This document shows positions 52,098 to 61,100 of a stretch of DNA of 64,000 bases, piece by piece. Numbering within the stretch: position 1 is the first letter of the stretch; each line of letters starts with the position of its first letter. The DNA is from Rhizobium sp. ASV20 (lineage in GTDB: Bacteria; Pseudomonadota; Alphaproteobacteria; Rhizobiales; Rhizobiaceae), in NCBI RefSeq assembly GCF_016429015.1, contig NZ_JAELTU010000003.1:1-64000 (forward strand). Direction: 5' to 3'. The notes beneath the pieces are model-generated. The model did no database searches. It was not told the DNA's origin and worked only from the letters and a program-made list of their open reading frames with translations. Position numbers and translations under genes: made by a program.

Positions 52098-52958
52098 ATG
52101 CTCATGCTGTTATGTATGGATCGTCTATCGACAACTGATCGTATTCAAGGGTTGGTCAACCGGCGCGCTTTCCTTCGTGCGTCGGTCGCGACCGCCATGA
52201 TTGCTATTTGCGACATCAGGCTCACCTATGCAGATGATATGGATGATGCACTCGATGTCGGTAAGATGAAATTGACCTTTGAAGATCAGTTTGACACGTT
52301 AAGCGTATCGGCCTGGGGACCGGGTACGCGCTGGATCTCCCATACACCTTGGAATGGTGATTTCGGAGGCGCTCGCTTCTCTGATCCGAATGGTGAATTC
52401 CCGTTTGCGATACAAGACGGGATGTTGCGCATTACAGCTGCGCGTGACGCAAAAGGTGTTTGGCGTTCGGGCCTTATCGCATCTGTCGATCGCGATGGAA
52501 ATGGCTTTTCTCAACAATATGGTTACTTCGAGATGCGCGCACGATTGCCGGACGGCCCGGGCGTATGGCCGGCATTCTGGCTCATCGGCAAAGACCGTTC
52601 GACATCGACTGCCGAGATTGATGTCATCGAATACTACGGCGATAAGCCGGGCGCCTATTCTTCGACAGTGCATGTTTGGCACAAGGACGGCCGACATGAT
52701 TCCGCTTACTCGCGGATCAATGCATTTTCAAATGCAACTCCTTCCGATCTGCACACTTACGGCGTGAAGATCGATTCGAATTTCATACGCATGTATTTCG
52801 ATGGGAAGCTCGTCTGGAAGACCAAGACGCTACCCGAACATCGCCAGCCTATGTATCTTCTCGTAGACTTGGGCATCGTTGAAGGCATTACCAGAATGGC
52901 CGCAGCCGATCCGTCCTTCATGTTCGTGGATTATGTAAGAGCCTACCAGTTCGTGTAA
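52098..52958 (+). CDS. Tat-exported GH16 family glycanase
   Basis: 286 residues from ATG 52098 (52116 also possible). A twin-arginine leader (VNRRAFLRASVATAMIAIC) precedes a GH16 jelly-roll domain: FEDQFDTLSVSAWGPGTRW, QYGYFEMRARLPDGPGVWPAFWLIG, the catalytic ExDxxE in AEIDVIEYYG, and VKIDSNFIRMYFDGKLVW. GH16 enzymes hydrolyse beta-1,3/1,4-glucans; rhizobial ExoK and ExsH trim succinoglycan. The divergent pairing with Wzy-like and pyruvyltransferase genes predicts processing of that polysaccharide. Confidence 0.9.
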   Translation: MLMLLCMDRLSTTDRIQGLVNRRAFLRASVATAMIAICDIRLTYADDMDDALDVGKMKLTFEDQFDTLSVSAWGPGTRWISHTPWNGDFGGARFSDPNGEFPFAIQDGMLRITAARDAKGVWRSGLIASVDRDGNGFSQQYGYFEMRARLPDGPGVWPAFWLIGKDRSTSTAEIDVIEYYGDKPGAYSSTVHVWHKDGRHDSAYSRINAFSNATPSDLHTYGVKIDSNFIRMYFDGKLVWKTKTLPEHRQPMYLLVDLGIVEGITRMAAADPSFMFVDYVRAYQFV

Positions 52959-53265
52959 TCTCGCGACCACTGATCTCCCAATCACTCATCTCGACACTGT
53001 TTTCCATCTGCGCGCGGCACACGCTTGGCCCGTCAATGGTGACCCGCCCGGCGCTGGTCGTAATGCTTTCGGTCGGCTTGTCTTAGCCGTCGCAGAGCTT
53101 TCCGACCAAATGGCTACGCTCCGTCACGACTTACGACTTTCGATGGTGGGAACGGTCATCCCAATGATCAACTGGTGCTTTTGCCTCAGCATGAAATTCT
53201 GCGGTGGACGATGGAGCGCATCGCATCGCGCCGTCGTCAATCGCAGGACAACCCGGAGAGCGATG
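52959..53265. other. 307-base leader region of the NRPS-PKS cluster
   Basis: No supported complete gene. A frame of about 69 codons (53064-53273) with a fairly protein-like end (LVLLPQHEILRWTMERIAS) overlaps the NRPS start but lacks a good start codon. The promoter of the assembly-line operon should lie here. No regulator gene or MbtH gene is seen. Confidence 0.45.
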
Positions 53266-55179
53266 ATGAGTGACCGTGAGGGGCAGGAAGATAGACTTGG
53301 TATAGTGAACATGCATTATGACCGCGACCTATGTCTTCACGAAATGCTGCGCGCCCAGGCCAGATCGGCACCACGGGCAACGGCCCTCGTCTTCGGCGAT
53401 GTCAGCATCAGCTATCAAGATCTCGATCGCATTTCAGACGCGCTTGCGGCGCATTTGACAAGAGTCGGCGTCCACAAGGCCGATATCGTCGGGCTCTTCC
53501 TGCCGCGAAGTGTCAATGCAGTCATTTGCACGGTGGCAATCCTGAAGGCCGGCGGTGTCTATCTCCCGCTCGATCCGGCACTTCCAATCGAACATCTCGA
53601 CTTTGTGATCGGCGAGTGTGTGCCCAAGGTCATATTTGTCGACTCCTCCCACGGCGACAAGCTGGCGAGCGTGCCAAGCATGAACGGCAAGGTCATAGAA
53701 GCGGATGCCATTATCAGCGAGATGACAAGCCGCCCGGCCGTTGTCGCCCCTCACGTCAGCGTGACCGGCGGCGATCTCGCGTACATCATGTACACCTCCG
53801 GCTCGACCGGACGCCCCAAGGGAACGATGATCTGCCATCGTAGCATCGCTCGCGTTGTACTGGACCAGACTTATATTGACTTCCGCCTCGATGACGTCGT
53901 CCTTCACACAGCCACGATCTCCTTCGATGCCGCAACCTTGGAGATCTGGGGCGCGCTTCTCAACGCTTGCACATTAGCGATCATGCCCGAGGCGGACTTC
54001 TCCATATCGCGCCTGTCCAGCTTCATGGCCAAGACCGGCGTCAGCATCTCTTTCCTGACGGCGGGCCTGTTCAATCTCTTCGCCGATCATGCCCATACAC
54101 CCTTGCCGAAGCTTCGGCATATCCTGTTTGGGGGTGATGTGGGTTCCGCCGTTCACGCCAGGCGCTTTCTCGAACATCACCCCGGCTGCAGGCTCACCAA
54201 TGCCTATGGCCCGACAGAGACGACCGTCTTTGCTACCGCTTTCCAGGTTCTGCCCAGCTTCTCGGCGGGAGAACTGCCGATCGGAAAGGTCATTGCCCAT
54301 ACCGGAATTGCGATCGTCGACGAAGAGCTGCGTATCCTGCCGTCAGGGGTGGAAGGTCAGCTGGCGATATCGGGCGACGGCCTTGCCATTGGCTATTTCA
54401 AACGCCCCGAACTGACGGCCGAGAAATTCGTCACCATTGACACGAAAGAAGGACGGACACGCTTTTATCTGACCGGCGATATCGCTTGCCTCATGTCGGA
54501 CGGCACCGTCACCTTCAAAGGACGCCGCGATCGTCAGGTCAAGATCAACGGTAAGCGCATCGAACTCGACGAAATCGAAGCCGCGCTCAGGCGTGATCCG
54601 CGCCTGGCGGATGGCGTGGTACTTTGCCATCTCCAGGGCGAAAACCTGAAGCGCATCGTTGCCTACCTATGCCCAAAGGAAAGCCATGTGGGCGCAGGCG
54701 CCGATCTCGTGCAGGCGGTCCTGTCAACGCTGCGCGCCGCGCTTCCGGTCTACATGATCCCGAATGCAGCTGTGGTCGTCGATAGCTTGCCGCTGACACC
54801 GGCAGGCAAGGTCGATCGTTCGAAACTCGTGCCGCCACCAATCGAAGCACACGTCAAGCCGACCGACAGCAAAAGCAGAACCGAGGAATTGCTGGCGGCC
54901 CTCTGGCAGGATGCACTGGCGCTGGTGAACGTCGATCTCGACAGGAACTTCTTCGATCTCGGCGGCACGTCGCTGCAGCTGATGGAGATCCATGCGGGAT
55001 TAGAAGAAGCCCTCGGCCGCACGATTGACGTGGTTGCCTTGTTGCGCCACCCGACTATTCGGGACCTGGCGCTCTATCTGGACGGCGATGCCCCAGCGCC
55101 GACCCGCATCGCCGCCGCCGCACAACGCGCAGCTCTGCAGAAGAGGGCCATTTCTCATATCCGCAGGAGCTCCTTATGA
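53266..55179 (+). CDS. NRPS loading module, adenylation-thiolation (A-T)
   Basis: 637 residues. The A domain spans about 20-540: A3 YIMYTSGSTGRPKG, A4 ISFDAATLEIWG, A5 NAYGPTETTVFA, A7 RFYLTGD, A8 GRRDRQVKINGKRIELDEIE, A10 TPAGKVDR. The T domain follows with Ser569 in FFDLGGTSLQL. No condensation domain precedes it, so it activates and loads the starter. By-eye pocket reading is D-A-L-F-L-G-A-V-F-K, with no confident substrate (hydrophobic or aromatic possible). ATG 53266 has GGAG 7 bases upstream. Stop and start overlap the next gene. Confidence 0.9.
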   Translation: MSDREGQEDRLGIVNMHYDRDLCLHEMLRAQARSAPRATALVFGDVSISYQDLDRISDALAAHLTRVGVHKADIVGLFLPRSVNAVICTVAILKAGGVYLPLDPALPIEHLDFVIGECVPKVIFVDSSHGDKLASVPSMNGKVIEADAIISEMTSRPAVVAPHVSVTGGDLAYIMYTSGSTGRPKGTMICHRSIARVVLDQTYIDFRLDDVVLHTATISFDAATLEIWGALLNACTLAIMPEADFSISRLSSFMAKTGVSISFLTAGLFNLFADHAHTPLPKLRHILFGGDVGSAVHARRFLEHHPGCRLTNAYGPTETTVFATAFQVLPSFSAGELPIGKVIAHTGIAIVDEELRILPSGVEGQLAISGDGLAIGYFKRPELTAEKFVTIDTKEGRTRFYLTGDIACLMSDGTVTFKGRRDRQVKINGKRIELDEIEAALRRDPRLADGVVLCHLQGENLKRIVAYLCPKESHVGAGADLVQAVLSTLRAALPVYMIPNAAVVVDSLPLTPAGKVDRSKLVPPPIEAHVKPTDSKSRTEELLAALWQDALALVNVDLDRNFFDLGGTSLQLMEIHAGLEEALGRTIDVVALLRHPTIRDLALYLDGDAPAPTRIAAAAQRAALQKRAISHIRRSSL

Positions 55180-58100
55180 AACGGAATCACCAGGAGAATG
55201 GCAGCGAGCGTGATTTCGAAAACAATGACGAACCGAACGGTCAAAATTCCGGACATATTGCCATCGTCGGCATGTCCGGTCGCTTTCCTGGTGCTGCGTC
55301 GGTGCGTGAACTATGGCAGATGGTGCTGGACGGAAAGACCGCCTTCTCCCATTTTGCGCCGGATGAGATCGAAGACGCCTTCACCGACGAGGAGCGGGCG
55401 CAGCCGAACTACGTGGCGGCGAGGCCCCATCTCGAGGGGGCCGACATGTTCGACGCCGAATTCTTCGGCATGTTCCCACGCGAGGCTGCGGTCACCGACC
55501 CACAACACCGCATCTTTCTGGAAATATGCTGGGAAGCGCTCGAGGATGGCGGATACGATCCGCACCGCTATACCGGCCTGATCGGGGTATTCGCCGGTTC
55601 GTCCATGCCGACCTATCTGATCAACAATGTCCTTCACGAGCGTGCGAAGGCAGAGGAGTTCACATCGAACTATCAGATCGGCTGCTTTCATGAGCTCGTT
55701 GGCGCGCTCAATGACACGCTCGCCACTCGCGTCTCCTATAAGTTCAATCTGCGAGGCCCTGCATTTACCGTGCAATCGGCCTGCTCGACCTCACTGCTTG
55801 CAGTTTCGCAAGCCTGTCAGAACCTGTTGACCTATAGCTGCGACATGGCGCTCGCGGGCGGTATCTCGGTGACCATTCCGCAAAAGCGAGGCTACATGTA
55901 TCAGGAGGGAGGCATGGCTTCCCCGGACGGAGCCTGCAGGCCTTTCGATGCCAACGCCGCGGGAACGGTCTTTGCCAGCGGCGCAGGCGTTATCCTCCTG
56001 AAGCGTTTTGAGGATGCGATCAAGGATGGCGATCACATCTATGCGGTCATTCGCGGCTATGGCATCAACAATGACGGCAGCGACAAGGTCGGCTTCACCG
56101 CACCGAGTGTCGAGGGCCAGGCAGAAGCCATTGCCTCGGCGCTTGCCAACGCTGCGGTAGATCCGTCGACGATCGGCTATATCGAATGCCATGGCACTGC
56201 GACGCCGCTCGGGGACCCTATCGAGTTCAACGGCCTGACGAGAGCATTCGCCCATGATGCGCCGGGGCCGGCTGGCTGCGCCCTTGGCTCCGTCAAGGGT
56301 ACCATCGGTCACACGGACGCGGCAGCTGGTGTGACCGGGCTCATCAAGACGGCGCTGGCATTGCGCAACGCGAAAATCCCGCCAATGCCGAATTATCGCC
56401 AGCCAAACCCGCGTATCGATCTCGACAAGAGCCCCTTTTACATCCCAACCACAATGGTCGACTGGCCGCAGGGATCAACGCCGCGGCGCGCCGGTGTGAG
56501 TGCCTTCGGCGTCGGCGGCACCAACGTCCATGTCATTCTGGAGGAGCCTCCTTCGCCACCGACCAAATCCAGGGAGGTAGAGGGCCACTACATTCTACCG
56601 CTTTCGGCGCGCAGCACTCCGGCGCTTGCGGCGATGCGAACCAATCTCAGCAATCACCTCGCCGAGAATCCCGGGCTTTCGATCGCGCAACTCGCCTACA
56701 CGCTGCAAACCGGCCGGCGCGAGTTCAGCCACCGTTTGGCAGTCACTGCCGACAGTGTCGAACAGGCGATCATCAAACTGACGACAGACAATTATCAATC
56801 CCTTGTCGCGGCGGACAAACCACCGGTCGCCTTCATGTTTCCGGGTCAGGGCGCGCAATATGTCGGCATGGGTGCGGGCCTTTACCGTTCCGAACCGGAA
56901 TTTGCCCGCTGGATCGATCGTGGCTCCGAACTTCTGAAAATGACGCTCGGGCTCGATCTACGCGACTATATCTGCCACTCAGGCGCCGTCACACAGGCAA
57001 TCGCCGATGAGCAGCGGGAAACCCGCATCGCTCAACCCTGTCTCTATCTGGTGGAATATGCACTTGCCCGACTGTGGCTGAGCCGCGGCGTCAAGCCCTA
57101 TGCGATGATCGGTCATAGTGTTGGCGAGTTTGTCGCCGCTACGCTTGCCAACGTCATATCGTTCGAGGATGGCCTGCGTCTCGTCGCCAATCGCGGACGG
57201 CTGATGCAGCACCAGCCGCAAGGAGCGATGGTTTCCGTCCGCGCCGATGCCGCAACAACGGCCTCTTATCTTCACGGCGCGGTCGAGATCGCCGCGATCA
57301 ACGCGCCGAAACTCTGTGTCATTTCCGGCCCGTTTGCCGATATCGAGACGGTTTGCGCAGCGCTTTCAGACGCCGAGATCGCCTTCAGCCGGCTGCACAC
57401 CTCGCATGCATTTCATTCCGCGATGATGAACGATGCAGCGCAGGCGCTACGTCAGGAGACGGAAAAAGTCACCTATGGCACGGCGACCATACCGTTCATC
57501 TCCGGTGTGAGCGGAGATTGGCAGACCGCGGAATTGGCGACATCGCCGGACTATTGGGCCATGCACTGCCGTGATGCCGTACGTTTTGCCGATGGGCTCG
57601 CCACGCTTTGCCGTGATCGCAAGCCGGTTCTTCTCGAGGTTGGGCCCGGGCGGACCTTGTCGGTCTTTGCCGCGCAAACTATCCCGCGGGATAGTCTTGC
57701 CGCCGTTGTGCAATCCCTCCCCGAGCACGATCACGCTTCCGCCGCGGCCGCGACACTTGCCGAAGCCCACGGCAAGCTTTGGATGGCCGGCTGCCGCCTC
57801 AAGTGGCCGACCCTTCCACCGGTGGCACAGCAGCATCTGTCCCTGCCCACCTATCCCTTCCAACGGCAGCGCCATTGGCTCGATGCCCCGCCATCTGCAC
57901 GCCGTTCAGCGACATTGCGGGCCGACGCCGAACCGAAAAATCCCTCTCCCACCACCCTCTTCGTCTCTGACGTCAACCTAACCGAGGAGAAACCAGCGAT
58001 GAATGTTGCAGCATCAATCCCGGTCCCCAACCGACTACCGCAATTGGAAACATCCCTTCTGACATTGCTCAGCGACATGTCAGGCGAAACGCTCGGGCCG

Positions 58101-61100
58101 GACGAACGAACGGCAACATTCCTGGAGCTGGGCTTCGACTCGCTCTTTGTCGGCCAGTTTGCGCAACGCATCGAGAAGGACTTCAAGGTCAAGATTTCCT
58201 TCCGGGAGCTGCTGAGCGACATCCCCTCGGTCGCCGATCTCGCTGTCCATCTCGATCGGGAGATGCCAGCGGAGGCAGTCAAAGCCGCAGAGCCCTTGCC
58301 TGCCGCTTCTCCACTTACCACGATGCCGATGCGGGCCACGCAGCAACCGGTCGCGCCGCCGATCGTATCACCGATGCCACAAGCCGTATCGATGCCGAAC
58401 GCAGCCTCGGACCTTGCCAGTGTCATGCAATCCCAGATCCAGATGGCGCAGTCGCTGTTTGCCCAGCAACTCCTCATGCTGCAGGCCATGCAGGGCGGCG
58501 CTCCCACGCCGCAGGAGCGTTCCGTCGCACCACCCACCGCATCTGCTCCGGCTCCAACACAATCGGCGCCAATCCAGCCCGCATCAGCCGCGCCGGTATC
58601 GGCTGCACCAGCAGAAAGCGATTTCGGCACCGAGCGCATCAAGCTCTATCGCCCGAACGCCAAAAGCGTGACGGCGGAAATTTCGCCCGCCAAACAGGAT
58701 TTCGTCGCCAGCCTCACCAAGGCATACGAGACCAGAAACGCCAAATCCAAGGCGTTTACCGAGGAGCATCGCCGACACCTGGCTGATCCCCGCTCGGCAT
58801 CGGGCTTTAGGGCAGACTGGAAAGAGATGGTGTTCCCGATCGTCTGCGACCATTCCAAGGGCGCCTATATCTGGGACGTCGACGGCAACCAATATGTCGA
58901 CCTGGTCAACGGTTTCGGCCAGACAGCCTTCGGACATGCGCCGGACTTCGTCATTGATGCCGTCAAGGAGCAGGCTGATCGCGGCTTTGCCATCGGACCT
59001 CAGACACCGCTTGCCGGCGACGTTGCAAAGATGATTGCAGACATGACCGGCCATGAACGGGTCACGTTCTGCAATACCGGTTCAGAAGCGGTGATGGCTG
59101 CAATGCGGATTGCCCGTGCCGTCACCGGCCGTGACCGGGTCGTGGTTTTCGCCAATGACTATCATGGTCAATTCGATGAAGTCCTGGTCAAGGGTCGCAA
59201 TCGCGCCGACACGCCGATCGCCCTGCCGGTTGCCTCCGGCATTCCGATGGCTTCCGTCTCCAACATGACGGTGCTGCGCTATGGCGCTCCGGAAAGCCTC
59301 GACTTCATCCGCGCCAATGCCGCCGACATAGCGGCTGTTATCATCGAGCCGATACAGAGCCGCCATCCGGAACTGCAACCGCGCGAATTTGTCCGGGAAC
59401 TGCGTGACATTGCCACCAAATCGGAATTCGCGCTTGTCTTCGATGAGGTCGTCACCGGCTTCCGCGTCGCTCCGGGCGGCATGCAGGCAATCTGGGGCAT
59501 CAAGGGAGACATGGCGACCTATGGCAAGGTTGTCGGCGGCGGAATGCCGATCGGCGTGCTGGTTGGCAACGCCCGCTTCATGGACGCTCTCGATGGGGGC
59601 TATTGGTCCTATGGGGACGCCACCGTCCCCATGACGGCGCCTACTTTCTTTGCTGGGACTTTCGTGCGTCATCCACTGACGCTCGCAGCCGCTAACGCCG
59701 TGCTTCATCACATCAAGGGTGACGGATCCGCCCTCTACGATCGCGTCGCAGACCGTACGCAAGCTTTGGTTGCGGAAATCAAGGCGGATCTTGCAAGGCG
59801 CGGGATCGCTGATGTCGTCCACGGCTACAAGAGCTGGTTTGCCACCGACTTCTCCAGCCAGGATGTGCTCGGAGCCCTGTTCTATGCCCAGATGCGGCTC
59901 AACGGCGTTCACATACAGGACGGCTATCCCTGCTTCCTGACGACGGCCCATTGCGAGGACGACTTCCGCCTGATCGCAAAGGCGTTCAGAGACAGTCTCG
60001 ACGCCATGCAGGCGGCCGGCATATTTGCAACGAGAGAACAGCCACCCCTATCTCCTGCGCAGCCGCAGATGCCGGCCGCTATCGCCAGGCTTCAATCCGC
60101 ACCTCTGACAGAGGCACAGACGGAAATATGGCTTGCAGCCCAGGCGGGAGACGAAGCTTCCTGCTCATTCAACGAGTCCTTTTCGCTGACGCTTGAGGGA
60201 ACGCTCGACGAACGAGCCATCAAGCAGGCGTTTGATACAGTCGTCGCTCGCCATGACGCGTTGCATATCCGCTTCGACCGCAACGGCGAGCATTTCCAGT
60301 TCATCCCGGACTTCAAGCTCGATCTACCTATTGTCGAAGACCTCGATGAAAAGGGCCTTGCCGATCTTAAGGATGACGACGCTCGCACGCCCTTTGACCT
60401 GATCAATGGCCCGCTTGTGCGTGCAAGCATCGTCAAATTGTCGGCTGAAAAGCATGTCCTGGTCTTCACCGCCCATCACATCATCTGCGACGGCTGGTCG
60501 ATCAACACCTTCGTTGAAGAGCTTGCGACGGCCTATGCAGCCTTCAGGGCCGGCACGGTGCCGGAACTTCAGTCCGCCCTCTCCTTTGCTACTTACGCGA
60601 CCGATCTGTCCCCGAGGCCGGAAAAATCACAAGCAACGGAACAGTTCTGGCTCGATCAATTCAAGTCGATTCCGGATCTTCCCGACCTACCCCTCGACCG
60701 ACCGCGGCCGGAATATCGCAGTTTCGCGGGCGGGAGCTGCACCGGCTACATCGACGCCGATATCTATAAGACGCTGAAGAAGAAGGGGGCAAAATCGGGC
60801 GCCACGCTATTTTCCACCCTGCTGGCGACGCTGCAGGTGATGATATCGCGGTTGTCGGGTCAGGACGATATCGTCATCGCCATTCCTTCTGCCGGTCAGA
60901 GCCTGCTTGATGGCCAGATCCTCATGGGTCATTGCGTCAATCTGTTACCGCTGCGCCAAATGGTATTGATGACGGAGCCGTTCAGCGCCCATCTGAAGGC
61001 AACCCAGCAGCTTGTCTTCCAGGCCTTCGAGCATCAGGACTACACTTACGGCACGCTCGTCCACAAACTCAATGCCAAGCGTGATCCGCGTCGCCTGCCT

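Noticed and set aside
53064..53273. About 69-codon frame ending inside the NRPS start
   Set aside because: The C-terminal half looks protein-like, but no start codon with a ribosome site is present; could be a remnant, too weak to call.
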